DNA of 55,668 nucleotides, from positions 1-55,668 of the forward strand of contig DATBTN010000027.1 of the NCBI GenBank assembly GCA_036559195.1. The letters are read 5' to 3'. Of this stretch, positions 16,537 through 25,174 are shown in pieces (position 1 is the stretch's first letter; the number at the start of each line of letters is the position of its first letter). Below the pieces are notes generated by a model. That model had not been told where the DNA came from. It saw nothing but the letters and a program-made list of their open reading frames with translations, and ran no database searches. The translations under genes were made by a program, and so were the position numbers. This DNA comes from Candidatus Baltobacteraceae bacterium (GTDB lineage: Bacteria; Vulcanimicrobiota; Vulcanimicrobiia; Vulcanimicrobiales; Vulcanimicrobiaceae).

Positions 16537-16570
16537 GGAGTCCGAAACGAGAGGCGGAAAGTAGGAGCGC

Positions 16571-19018
16571 ATGGGTGCAATTGCCGGCGCGCGCGTTCGC
16601 GTTGCCATCGCTTTATTGCTGCTGGCGTTCCCGTTTTGTTCCGGGGCGGCTTTCGCGCAGCAACGCGCGAACGGCGAAGTCGTCATTTGGGTGACCGATG
16701 CCGCCACTCATCGCCCGATCGATAACGCCGAAGTCTTCTTGCTCGGCGGTGACACGCCGCAAACGTCGCTGACCAACGCGCAAGGCGAGCTCGATCTTCG
16801 AGAAATCACTCCCGGCAGCTACCGGGTCGAAGTGCAGCGCGGTGATTACGACCGGAGCGATTCGCCCGAATTCGACGTTCTCGAGAACGCTCGCGTGCGC
16901 GTTGACGTCGCGCTCGAACCGGCCCTAAAAGTGATCGCGAACGTAAAATCCCGCCCGGGCGTTACGATCAGCTCGACCGAGATCGGCGCCGAGAGTGCGG
17001 AGCGAAAAGTCTCGCAGTCCCTCAAAGGTGCTTTGGACAAGCTCGCCGGCGTGAGTGTCGACGATACGACCTACGGCCCGAACTCGGCGTTCAACGTGTC
17101 GCTCCACAATCACGACGCGTCGCAGACCGGGTACGCGATCGACGGCATTCGCATCGGCGGCCCGCAGCAGCAGTTGCTGGGTTCGGCGCAGAGTTTGTTC
17201 ACCGGCGCGAGCGTCAGCTTTACGCCGACTGCCGGATACCTCGGCGGAACGATCAACTACCAAACGCTTCGCCCAACCAAACAGTGGACGTACGACGCGC
17301 TGGGGACGATGGGCAACTACGGGGCCGGGACCTATTCGTTTGCGGTTTCGGGCGCGCTCTCGTCGCGGCTCGAGGTTGCGTTTCAGCACGCGTTCGATGC
17401 GCGCGACAGTTTCCTGAGCGGACTGCGCTATGCCGACCAGAGCGGCATCGCGTACGAGCACCTCGGCTCCAATCAATCGCGCGGCGATCTGCTGCGACTG
17501 AATTATACCTTCGACAAACGAACGTCGGCGGCGTTCTCCGGCATGCTGACGAACGCGTCGTACGCCCATATCTGCAGCGATTTCACGACGCTGCTTCCCT
17601 GCGGGTACGGCTCGATTCCAATGACCGTCAATCGTAACGGCTTTGCATCGATTCGTCTGAATTCGCTCGTTGGAAACGTCCAGACGAATCTTTCTTTTGG
17701 CGTGCCTTTCGGAGAATTCGAGACCGGTCAGGGCGTTCGCGTTGTGGGCGGCGTTGCGATGACGCCATATTCCTCGCACAACACCTACAACGGCTTCAAC
17801 TTCGGCTTCGACGGCAGCCTGACGGCCCGGCGGCACACGGACAGCCTCGACGCGTACGAGAGCGCGTTCCGCGGGACATCCACCCAAACGTACAACGGCG
17901 TGCCGAGCCAGGTCGACCAGCCCATCGCCCGAACGTCGTGGTTCGGCTTCAGCGATCACGTCAAATCCAACGATAAGCTGGCGTTGACGCACTCCGTGAG
18001 CCTGGATTCGGGGACGGGCGCCGGTACGGCGCTGGTTCTCTCCGAGACTGCCGATTGGCAGCCTGCGAAGGCCGACGTCTACGAGGCAAGCGTCGAGGCG
18101 GGCAGCGCACAACCCGTATATGAAGGTCGTCTGGCGCTCGAAGATCCGCTGAGCGCCGACTTCGATTGCGCGAATCAGTCCGCGTACGTCGACGGATCCT
18201 CCGATCCGGCGCGCAAGCAGTCGTATCTCAACTACACGTTCTCCTGGCAGCACTCGTTTCGAGGCGGCAACGTGAAGGTTAGCGCGTATCGCGAAAACGA
18301 CGGAGGACAACCGGTGCGCGCATCGGTTCCAATCGCGGCGGAACCTCCGGGTACGTTTCCCAACGGCCTCGCCGCCTATCTTGCCGGGTTGGCCGGCGCA
18401 TGGAGCCTGCCAACGGTCTGCGGATCGATTCCGTTTAACGCCGGTCACGTCTACATGACGCAAAGTCTCAGCGGACTCGATGAGATCAACCGCGGATTCG
18501 ATATCACGGCGCGCGTGCCGCTCGGACGCAATCTGTTCGCCCTGCCGACCTATACGGTTGGCAGCACGTTCTTGACCACCATCGATCCGCGCTTGCAGTT
18601 CCCCGGCAGCTACTACGGGATCGGTCTGCAGCTCCCGCACAAACCGCTGCGAAAAGCGGGCCTGACGATCGACAGCATCCTCCCGCGTCGACACCTGGAG
18701 CTCTTGCTCAACGCCGAGTTTACGAGCATCAACAATGCCGGCAATCTGCCGGCGTTCACGACGTACAATGCCGGACTCGTGTTTCGCCCCGAGGTTGGAA
18801 CGATCACGTTGACGGAGTCGAATATGTTTGGGACCGACGCCGGTTTATTTACGCGGTACGACCGCGTCTATCCGATGCCGGTCGTCGGCGGCGGCTCGTT
18901 CGCGTTTTCCAGCACGCCGCTGCCGCCGCGCCAATGGACGATCACGTATCGCATCCCGTGGCATCAGCGCGTTGCGCGCGGCGGAACCGGCGTCGGCGCG
19001 GCGAAACAGACGCCATGA
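16571..19018 (+). CDS. TonB-dependent receptor with N-terminal carboxypeptidase-regulatory domain
   Basis: An 815-residue outer-membrane receptor. The signal peptide ends AFA at residue 29. Residues about 36-115 form an Ig-like CarboxypepD_reg module (VVIWVTDAATHRPIDNAEVFLL). A plug-like domain follows (about 140-230: SLKGALDKLAGVSVDD, then GYAIDGIRIGG), then a long beta-barrel of alternating aromatic strands. The C-terminus ends in a short polar tail after YRIPWHQR rather than the usual terminal aromatic residue. TAGGAG precedes the ATG. It likely imports an unknown ligand using TonB energy. Its stop overlaps the start of the next gene (ATGA). Confidence 0.88.
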   Translation: MGAIAGARVRVAIALLLLAFPFCSGAAFAQQRANGEVVIWVTDAATHRPIDNAEVFLLGGDTPQTSLTNAQGELDLREITPGSYRVEVQRGDYDRSDSPEFDVLENARVRVDVALEPALKVIANVKSRPGVTISSTEIGAESAERKVSQSLKGALDKLAGVSVDDTTYGPNSAFNVSLHNHDASQTGYAIDGIRIGGPQQQLLGSAQSLFTGASVSFTPTAGYLGGTINYQTLRPTKQWTYDALGTMGNYGAGTYSFAVSGALSSRLEVAFQHAFDARDSFLSGLRYADQSGIAYEHLGSNQSRGDLLRLNYTFDKRTSAAFSGMLTNASYAHICSDFTTLLPCGYGSIPMTVNRNGFASIRLNSLVGNVQTNLSFGVPFGEFETGQGVRVVGGVAMTPYSSHNTYNGFNFGFDGSLTARRHTDSLDAYESAFRGTSTQTYNGVPSQVDQPIARTSWFGFSDHVKSNDKLALTHSVSLDSGTGAGTALVLSETADWQPAKADVYEASVEAGSAQPVYEGRLALEDPLSADFDCANQSAYVDGSSDPARKQSYLNYTFSWQHSFRGGNVKVSAYRENDGGQPVRASVPIAAEPPGTFPNGLAAYLAGLAGAWSLPTVCGSIPFNAGHVYMTQSLSGLDEINRGFDITARVPLGRNLFALPTYTVGSTFLTTIDPRLQFPGSYYGIGLQLPHKPLRKAGLTIDSILPRRHLELLLNAEFTSINNAGNLPAFTTYNAGLVFRPEVGTITLTESNMFGTDAGLFTRYDRVYPMPVVGGGSFAFSSTPLPPRQWTITYRIPWHQRVARGGTGVGAAKQTP

Positions 19019-19668
19019 CTGCGCCTCTGCAGCTAACCTACTATTTCGACGTGCTCTCACAGTGGTGCCACTTCGCCGATAAGTCGCTCGATCGACTGCG
19101 GCGCGACTTCGGCGACCGCATTGCGGTGGAGCTGAAGATCCGGCTCCTCAACGACGGCAAGCCGATCGCCTACACACCCGAGCAGCTGGCCGCGTATTAC
19201 CGCCGATCGAAAGCGATTGCCGGCATCGAAACGACCGCTGCATGGCTGCACCCCGGCGATTCGTCGCTTTACGCGAACTGCGCCGTAGAAGCGGTACGTT
19301 CGTTGGGCGGCGACGTGGAAAGCGTGCGGCGCAAACTCTCGCGCGCGGCGCTGCGCGACGGCGAACGTGTGGGCACCTTCGATCTCGCGTGCGCGCTGGC
19401 GGCGCGGCTTAGCGGCTTCGACGAGCAGCGATTGGGCGCCGCGATGCGCGAAACGGAGCCGCTCTTGCGCAAATCCACGGCGGAGTTTTACGCGCTGCCG
19501 GTGGAGGTCGTACCAACGTTCGTGCTGCGAAATGCGATCGGAGATACCGCAATTCTTTCCGGACTTTTCCGCTACGGCGCGCTAGCGGCCGCGGCGCGCG
19601 AAATGATCGACGACGCGGACGCGTACGAACGCTATGCCGCCGACCATCCCGAGATACGCGATCTCTAA
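19015..19668 (+). CDS. DsbA-family (FrnE/HCCA-isomerase-like) thioredoxin-fold protein
   Basis: A soluble 217-residue protein with no signal peptide. It opens LTYYFDVLSQWCHFADKSLDRL, the DsbA/FrnE start in which the usual CxxC is SQWC (residues 15-18), leaving one cysteine. A helical insertion follows, and the C-terminal VEVVPTFVLRN with its cis-proline region (VVPTF) completes the thioredoxin fold. Relatives include 2-hydroxychromene-2-carboxylate isomerases and cytoplasmic disulfide oxidoreductases. The ATG overlaps the TonB-receptor stop. Its own stop is interlocked with that of the convergent regulator gene. Confidence 0.85.
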   Translation: MTAPLQLTYYFDVLSQWCHFADKSLDRLRRDFGDRIAVELKIRLLNDGKPIAYTPEQLAAYYRRSKAIAGIETTAAWLHPGDSSLYANCAVEAVRSLGGDVESVRRKLSRAALRDGERVGTFDLACALAARLSGFDEQRLGAAMRETEPLLRKSTAEFYALPVEVVPTFVLRNAIGDTAILSGLFRYGALAAAAREMIDDADAYERYAADHPEIRDL

Positions 19669-20603
19669 ACGGGCGGCGCTTGAACGTTGTGCGCGAAGGC
19701 TTCGAGCCGCGCGCGATCGATCGCTTTAACGCGGCCGCGATCGAGTTCGACGGCGCTTGCGTTCTTGAGGCGAAGCAGCGCGCGGGCTGCCATGTCGCGG
19801 ACGGTGCCGGCGGCGGCGATCTGCGCCTGCGAAAGATTCTCGACGCCGGGGAGACCGCGGGTCATGCCGACCGAGGCTCTCGAATAGCCGAGCAGAAATT
19901 TCGCGACGCGCTGCAAAACGTGCGCGAACGCAAGATCCGCGATCGTGTCGATCGAGCGGCGGCGACCCTGCGAGGCGGCGAGTAAGAAACCGAGTGCGAG
20001 TTCGCTGTCGTTGCGGCAGGCGTGCATGACGGCTTCGCTCGGAACGGTCACGATCGTCGCGTCGGTCAACGCTTCGGCGCGCGTCGTGGAGCCGCCGCCG
20101 TCGAAGGTGCCGCTATCGTTGAGCGTGTCGTGCGTGAGCCGCTCGCCGAGCGTGTGCGTTTTCCCGTCGGGGGAGAGCAGGGTCAGGATGACCTTGCCGA
20201 CTTTCACGATGCCCAGGTACGGCCACATTTCGCCTTCGTCGAAGATCGTTTCGCCGGCTTTGAAGGTGCGCTCGCTCATCTGCGAGGCCAGATCCTTCAG
20301 CGTCGAAGCCTTCGCGCTCGAGAACGGCGGGACGTGCTGCAGAAAGGCTTCGCCCTCGGCGGTTTCATCGATCCGCTCCATGCGCACGGTCCAGCGGTTC
20401 GAACCCAGGTTGCGGGCGTCCCAAGAGAACTTCCCGGGCCGCAGCTGAGCCGTCTCGTTGCGAAGCGAGCGAGGATCGCTCTCTTCGTTGATTTCGAGAA
20501 TCGCACCGAGCGTGAGTTTATCGAAGGCTTCCAAGATCTGTTCGGTCTTGGTCGCAGGGGCGAGCGAGCGGGCATCGAGCGTGATGGCCGCGGGACGATT
20601 CAT
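19665..20603 (-). CDS. CRP/FNR-type regulator fused to an N-terminal DUF2249 domain
   Basis: A 312-residue predicted transcription regulator with an unusual layout. Residues about 5-78 are a DUF2249 domain (LDARSLAPATKTEQILEAFDKL, RPGKFSWDARNL), normally found in small stand-alone proteins near nitrogen-oxide or heme pathways. About 95-195 is a cyclic-nucleotide-binding-fold sensor (TFKAGETIFDEGE), and the C-terminal part has an Fnr-like helix-turn-helix (NLSQAQIAAAGTVRDMAARAL). No Fnr-type cysteine cluster is visible. The ATG at 20603 is preferred over 20609 because AGGGG is then well spaced. It is divergent from the thiolase gene. The ligand and targets are unknown. Confidence 0.85.
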   Translation of the reverse strand: MNRPAAITLDARSLAPATKTEQILEAFDKLTLGAILEINEESDPRSLRNETAQLRPGKFSWDARNLGSNRWTVRMERIDETAEGEAFLQHVPPFSSAKASTLKDLASQMSERTFKAGETIFDEGEMWPYLGIVKVGKVILTLLSPDGKTHTLGERLTHDTLNDSGTFDGGGSTTRAEALTDATIVTVPSEAVMHACRNDSELALGFLLAASQGRRRSIDTIADLAFAHVLQRVAKFLLGYSRASVGMTRGLPGVENLSQAQIAAAGTVRDMAARALLRLKNASAVELDRGRVKAIDRARLEAFAHNVQAPPV

Positions 20604-20744
20604 AGGCATCGCCCCTGTTGTACCAGGCGGCCGCCAAAGTCGCCTGCAAACGTCGGCGCAAAGCCTCCAAATCCGGTCTCAAAGGCGCTTGCCAGGGCAC
20701 TCGCGGAAGTAGCCCGGAGCACCACTCTCTAGACGGGGACCATT

Positions 20745-21959
20745 TTGGCTACTGACATTCGTGAGACCGACATCGTGATCGTCGCGGGCGCGCGCACGCC
20801 GTTCGGAAATTTCGGCGGGGTCCTCGCGGAGCTCTCCGCGACCGACCTGGCCGTGGCGGCCTCTGAGGCGGCCATCGCTCGCAGCGGCGTGCCTAAAGAG
20901 CGCATCGACGACATCGTCTTCGGCAATGTGATGCAGACCAGCGCCGACGCGATCTACTTGGCGCGGCACGTTGGGCTGCGCGCCGGTATTCCGGTGGGCG
21001 TCCCCGCGCTCACGCTCAATCGCCTGTGCGGCAGCGGCCTCCAAGCGATTCTCACCGCCGCCAACTCGCTGATGCTGGGGCAAACCACTTACGCGCTCGC
21101 GGGCGGAAGCGAATCGATGAGCCAGGCGCCGCACGTCGTACGCGGGGCGCGCAAAGGATTGCCGCTCGGGGCGAACGTGAAGTTCGAAGACACGCTCTGG
21201 GAAGCGCTGACCGATTCGTACAACGGGCTGCCGATGGCGATCACCGCCGAGAATCTTGCCGAGAAGTATCGCGTTTCGCGCGAGGAGTGCGACGAGTTCG
21301 CACTGCGCAGCCAGAGCGAATCGCTCGAATCGCAAAGCAACGGTTATTTCGCCGACGAGATCGCGCCGGTTACGGTGCCAGGTCCGAAGGGGTCGCAAAC
21401 CGTCGTCGAGACCGATGAGGGCCCGCGCGCCGGACTCTCGATGGAGAAGCTCGCGAAATTGCCGGCGCGCTTTAAGAAAGGCGGCGTCGTTTCGCCGGGC
21501 AATGCGAGCGGCATCACCGATGGCGCGGCCGCGGTCGTGTTGACGACCGTCAAACAAGCCAAGGCCGACGGGTTGACGTGGCTGGGGCGACTGGTCAGCT
21601 CGAGCGTCGTCGGCGTCGATCCCGATATTATGGGCATCGGGCCGGCGGTCGCTATTCCGAAGGCTCTCGCCCTCGCGGGGCTCGGAACGAAAGATCTTGC
21701 CGTCATGGAGATCAACGAAGCTTTCGCACCGCAGGTGCTCGCCTGTCTGCGCGAGATGGATCTGCGCGTGGCCGGTAACGGCATGCGTTTCAACCCGCAC
21801 GGCGGAGCGATTGCGCTCGGTCATCCGCTCGGTGCGTCGGGCGCGCGGATCGCGCTCACGACGTTACGCGATCTGCGCGCGAACGCGGGCGGCTACGGCG
21901 TGGCGTCGGCGTGCATCGGCGGCGGCCAAGGCATTGCAGCAGTCTTCACCACCGATTAA
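20745..21959 (+). CDS. acetyl-CoA C-acyltransferase (thiolase)
   Basis: A 404-residue thiolase, condensing or cleaving acyl-CoA and acetyl-CoA. The nucleophile Cys95 is in NRLCGSG, His360 in GHPLGASG, and the second cysteine Cys390 in CIGGGQG; all three active-site motifs are intact. The TTG start at 20745 has GGGGA upstream. Enoyl-CoA hydratase and 3-hydroxyacyl-CoA dehydrogenase genes lie 3-5 kb away on the other strand, so a shared short-chain acyl-CoA pathway (degradation or acetoacetyl-CoA formation) is likely. Whether it is biosynthetic (AtoB/PhaA) or degradative cannot be told. Confidence 0.95.
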   Translation: MATDIRETDIVIVAGARTPFGNFGGVLAELSATDLAVAASEAAIARSGVPKERIDDIVFGNVMQTSADAIYLARHVGLRAGIPVGVPALTLNRLCGSGLQAILTAANSLMLGQTTYALAGGSESMSQAPHVVRGARKGLPLGANVKFEDTLWEALTDSYNGLPMAITAENLAEKYRVSREECDEFALRSQSESLESQSNGYFADEIAPVTVPGPKGSQTVVETDEGPRAGLSMEKLAKLPARFKKGGVVSPGNASGITDGAAAVVLTTVKQAKADGLTWLGRLVSSSVVGVDPDIMGIGPAVAIPKALALAGLGTKDLAVMEINEAFAPQVLACLREMDLRVAGNGMRFNPHGGAIALGHPLGASGARIALTTLRDLRANAGGYGVASACIGGGQGIAAVFTTD

Positions 21960-21978
21960 GCCGCCGAAAAAGGCGTGG

Positions 21979-22494
21979 TTGACGCGGGGGCGCGCGCTCG
22001 ATATCGTCGCCCTCGCCGTCATCGTTGTGGTTGCGTACAAGCTGCTGATCGCGCCGCGGCTGCTGCACGGCGCCGACGCGTTGCCGGCTCCGCACGTGAC
22101 GTATCAAACGCTGGCCGGGCCGCCGTTCGTACTGACGCATCAGCGCGGGCGCGTCGTCTTTCTGGATTTTTTTGCGTCGTGGTGCGAACCGTGTAAGGCG
22201 TCGCTGCCGCTGGTGGAATCCTACGCTCGCAAGCATCCCAATGTCGAGGTCGTGCCGGTCGACGTCGGCGAGCCGCGGGGCGTTGCGGCTGCATACACGC
22301 GAACGAATCATTTGCGCAGCGTCGCGATCGATCCCGGCGCGCTTTCGTCGGGCTTCTTCGCAATCGACGGTTTTCCGACGATCGTGGTGATCGATCCGCA
22401 AGGCCGCATCCGCGCATCGTGGACCGGTTTCAATCCGGCCGTCGAACTCAACATGGCCCATGCGGCGCAGACGCTTGCAGGCGCGTCTTCGTAA
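21979..22494 (+). CDS. membrane-anchored TlpA-like thioredoxin
   Basis: A 171-residue thiol-disulfide oxidoreductase facing the periplasm. A single N-terminal helix (about 8-24) anchors it. The active site is SWCEPC (Cys69 and Cys72) in FLDFFASWCEPCK, and GFPTIVVIDPQGRI holds the cis-proline. This is the TlpA/ResA class, usually reducing apocytochrome c or similar partners. I chose the TTG at 21979, with AAAGG upstream; the open frame extends further back into thiolase. It is tightly packed between thiolase and a GNAT gene that it overlaps. Confidence 0.88.
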   Translation: MTRGRALDIVALAVIVVVAYKLLIAPRLLHGADALPAPHVTYQTLAGPPFVLTHQRGRVVFLDFFASWCEPCKASLPLVESYARKHPNVEVVPVDVGEPRGVAAAYTRTNHLRSVAIDPGALSSGFFAIDGFPTIVVIDPQGRIRASWTGFNPAVELNMAHAAQTLAGASS

Positions 22495-22939
22495 CGCGCG
22501 ACCCAACGAGGCCGGCGCGCTGACGGAACTGGAACTGCGCAGCAAGCGCTCGTGGGGCTACGACGACGTCTTTATCGAGGCCATCCGATCGGAGTTGATC
22601 CTGACTCCGGTGATGATCGCGCGCAGCGAGGTGATCGTAGCGGAAGAGGGTTCTCGCGCGGTCGGGTTCGCACGGGTAACGATCGAAGGCGAAGTGGCGA
22701 CGCTGCACGACTTGTTCGTCGAACCCGATTGCTTGCGTCGCGGCATCGGGCGATTGCTCTGCATGGCCGCGCTGCAGTACGCGCGCGATCGCGCGGCTAC
22801 GAGGATGCTATTGGAAAGCGACCCCTACGCGGAAGGATTCTATCTGCAACTCGGCGCCAAGCGGGTAGGCGAACACCGCTCGAGCCTGGTTCCCGGACGA
22901 ACGCTTCCGGTCATGCAGTTCGATGTAGTGCCGGACTAG
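22460..22939 (+). CDS. GNAT-family N-acetyltransferase
   Basis: A 159-residue acetyltransferase. VAEEGSRAVGFARVTIEGEVATLHDLFVEPDCLRRGIGRLL contains strand beta-4 and the acetyl-CoA pyrophosphate-binding loop (RRGIGR). YAEGFYLQLGAKRVGEH forms the usual C-terminal strand. The substrate is unknown. The ATG at 22460 overlaps the thioredoxin gene by 35 bases; a TTG at 22475 is an alternative. The stop is part of a CTAG palindrome shared with the convergent gene. Confidence 0.85.
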   Translation: MRRRRLQARLRNARPNEAGALTELELRSKRSWGYDDVFIEAIRSELILTPVMIARSEVIVAEEGSRAVGFARVTIEGEVATLHDLFVEPDCLRRGIGRLLCMAALQYARDRAATRMLLESDPYAEGFYLQLGAKRVGEHRSSLVPGRTLPVMQFDVVPD

Positions 22940-23844
22940 TCGCCGTCGATCTCGGCCATCAGCGTAATGCCGGGCGTCGCCGTGAACGCCGGCAGATCGA
23001 AGGTCAGCGTGTTGTCGTGCAGCGCACCGTCGATCGGGCCGATCGGTTTGTCGGCGAAACCGATCGTTAAGCTGTAGCGCAGCGTCGTTGCGAGCACGTG
23101 CGGGAACCACACGTCGAGCCGTCCCCCGCGTTCGAATGCTAGCGGACCATTCGCGGCAAGCGAGATGTCGAAATAGTAAAAGCTGTCGCCGCGCGGCGCC
23201 TGCGTGCTTTCGGCGTCCGTCGGCATCCTGCCGATCGGCGCGATGAAACGCGCGTTGCCCGTTGAGGAGTTCTTCGCGTAGGTCAACGTCGTTACGTATC
23301 CGTCGGTCTGCCGCGGTGAGACCGCAAGCGACCCGCCGGCCGCGGCGATTCGATCGACGGTCGCGGCATCGCTTGGCTCGACGCAGACGATCCCGCGACC
23401 GCCCAGCGGATCGAACTCGACCGGTTTAGGCCGATCGGCGAGTCGCACCATTGCGTTGTGAAGTGAGGCCGCTCGAAGAAGCGCGTCGGCGACGTCCCGT
23501 GCGCGCAGCGATGCGGAACGCAGGGCGCAGTCTTCTAGAGGACGCGGAATCACACGCAGCCTTTCCCACCACTGGTTACGGATGCGCTTTAAGACGCTTA
23601 GGCCGCTTGCCGCTCCGACACGCCAGCTGTAGAGCGCGTCGCCGGAAACGACGACGACGTCGGTGACCACGATCGCATCGGGTGTGGCGCGTGCGTTACG
23701 CGCCGAACTCGCGAGCAGCGTCTTCGCGTCGGATCGCAGCGCCGCGATCTCGCGCGGCGGCCCAAAATCATCGGCACGCGCGTTCGGGCAGGCCTGCAGC
23801 AACAGCACCGCAGTGGCAAGCGCCGCGAACGCAATCGCTCTCAT
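22936..23844 (-). CDS. exported protein of unknown function, tandem paralog copy B
   Basis: A 302-residue exported protein. The signal peptide (about 1-24, ending ARA) contains a cysteine near the lipobox position (LLLQAC), so it may be a lipoprotein. It shares its framework with the gene upstream: an N-terminal block with SDAKTLLASSARN and IVVTDVVVVSGDALYSWRVG, a C-terminal beta-rich block with GRLDVWFPHVLATTLRYSL, and the closing motif HDNTLTFDLPAF. The middle is much shorter in recognisable motifs. No known family is recognised. The start overlaps the upstream stop by four bases, so the two are co-translated. Confidence 0.8.
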   Translation of the reverse strand: MRAIAFAALATAVLLLQACPNARADDFGPPREIAALRSDAKTLLASSARNARATPDAIVVTDVVVVSGDALYSWRVGAASGLSVLKRIRNQWWERLRVIPRPLEDCALRSASLRARDVADALLRAASLHNAMVRLADRPKPVEFDPLGGRGIVCVEPSDAATVDRIAAAGGSLAVSPRQTDGYVTTLTYAKNSSTGNARFIAPIGRMPTDAESTQAPRGDSFYYFDISLAANGPLAFERGGRLDVWFPHVLATTLRYSLTIGFADKPIGPIDGALHDNTLTFDLPAFTATPGITLMAEIDGD

Positions 23845-24785
23845 CGCGCGTCGATCGATCCTTTGAACGTCTCGTTAGGGCGCGCCGAGAAGTCGGGCAG
23901 GGCGAAGGTCAGCGTGTTGTCGTGCAGGTCTGCATCGAGCGAACCGTGACCCGCGAGCGAGAGCGTGTAGCGCTTGCGCGTGTCGAGAATGTATGGAAAC
24001 CACACGTTGACGCGGCTGCCCGCACCGAACGTGACGGTTCCCGATCCGGTAAACGAAAACGTGAGATTGTAGAGCGACGCAGCCGGGGCACGCGGCCGGC
24101 TGCCATCGATCGCGACGCGAGTTCCTGCCGGCGCATCGTTGGGTGCCAGCACGAGAACGATTTCGTACCCGCCCGTTTCGGATCGATTGCCGCCGTGCGA
24201 GCTACCGTTTTGGGTAACGTTCGCGGGCAGATAGATGACTTCGCGATCCACGTTCGGCTCGACGATACCGCCGCTATGCGTGCGGCGCGCGGTCGACTCG
24301 TAGCGGTGCTCGGCATCGTCGGCCGAAGCGATGAGCGGATTGTGCGCCGCGGCCGTGGCGACGAGATGCATCGGTAGTCCGAGCGAGAGCAATCGCGCGC
24401 TCGTGGGCCCGAAATACGACCCGTTATACGAAAGGGCGCGCCACGGCGGCGCACCCTCAAACCACCACGAGGGGTGCTCCGGAGTCGCCGAGGTTCGATC
24501 GCTGTAGCCTTCGAGCAGATCCCACCACGTTCCGGCGATGCGATCCATGGCGACGATGCCGTCATGCGAACCGATGTGCCAGTTCGCGAGCGCCGCATCG
24601 CCCACGACGACGATGTCGGAGACGACGATCTGCGACGGATCGTAGTTGCGTTCGTAGTACAAGCGGTGAAGCAGCACGGGAACCGCACTGCGAATTGCCG
24701 TGACGTCGCGTTGCGCTCCTACGTCATCGGCGCGCGCCGTGCCGAAGCAGAAGAGGACGAGAACGATCGCCAGTAACGCCCGCAT
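23841..24785 (-). CDS. exported protein of unknown function, tandem paralog copy A
   Basis: A 314-residue exported protein from the ATG at 24785 (signal peptide ending ARA near residue 19). Motifs shared with the downstream copy are IVVSDIVVVGDAALANWHIG near the N-terminus, SRVNVWFPYILDTRKRYTLSL, and LHDNTLTFALPDF at the end. A tryptophan-rich segment (ERGG-type loop with SWWFEGAPPWRAL) is unique to this copy. The upstream in-frame extension to 24884 overlaps the coiled-coil gene and is not preferred. The gene pair looks like a local duplication with strong divergence. The function is not recognised. Confidence 0.8.
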   Translation of the reverse strand: MRALLAIVLVLFCFGTARADDVGAQRDVTAIRSAVPVLLHRLYYERNYDPSQIVVSDIVVVGDAALANWHIGSHDGIVAMDRIAGTWWDLLEGYSDRTSATPEHPSWWFEGAPPWRALSYNGSYFGPTSARLLSLGLPMHLVATAAAHNPLIASADDAEHRYESTARRTHSGGIVEPNVDREVIYLPANVTQNGSSHGGNRSETGGYEIVLVLAPNDAPAGTRVAIDGSRPRAPAASLYNLTFSFTGSGTVTFGAGSRVNVWFPYILDTRKRYTLSLAGHGSLDADLHDNTLTFALPDFSARPNETFKGSIDAR

Positions 24786-24831
24786 AACCCGCCGACGCTT
24801 CGGCCGCCTCCCCTGTGACCACCTGGCAGAG

Positions 24832-25119
24832 CTACCGCTGAGGTGGTCTTGCCTCGATCGAGGAAACGCGGCGGTCGAACGCATCGAATCGCAAATCGAC
24901 CGAGTCGAACCGGCGATTCATTTGATCCTCTAACCGCTCGACCTTGCGCTCGACCCCGTCGAGCCGCTCCTCGATGCGGCCGAATCGATCGTCGATGCCG
25001 CCGAATCTCGCATCGATCTGGCCGAATCGGGTCTCGATCTGACCGAAGCCCTCGAGCATCGCTTTATGGGTATCGAGGATGGCCTCGAGGAGCTGGGTCT
25101 TGGTGACGTCCTTACGCAT
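24832..25119 (-). CDS. small heptad-repeat coiled-coil protein
   Basis: A 95-residue protein made almost wholly of degenerate seven-residue repeats of the form RFGxIDD (about 25-90: ETRFGQIDARFGGIDDRF and so on). This predicts one long amphipathic helix and oligomerisation. It begins MRKDVTKTQLLEAILDTH, which may be a short head. The repeats are also visible in the DNA as near-copies of 21 bases. No signal peptide or membrane helix is seen. It lies between the paralog pair and the enoyl-CoA hydratase on the same strand. The function is unknown. Confidence 0.72.
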   Translation of the reverse strand: MRKDVTKTQLLEAILDTHKAMLEGFGQIETRFGQIDARFGGIDDRFGRIEERLDGVERKVERLEDQMNRRFDSVDLRFDAFDRRVSSIEARPPQR

Positions 25120-25174
25120 AGCGTTACCGTAGCATCCGCTTGTTATCGGGATGTTTCCTTGCGAATATCGCAGG

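Noticed and set aside
16925-18694. Long minus-strand open frame of 589 codons
   Set aside because: It is antisense to the TonB receptor, has no domain pattern and the biased composition expected of a GC-rich shadow frame.
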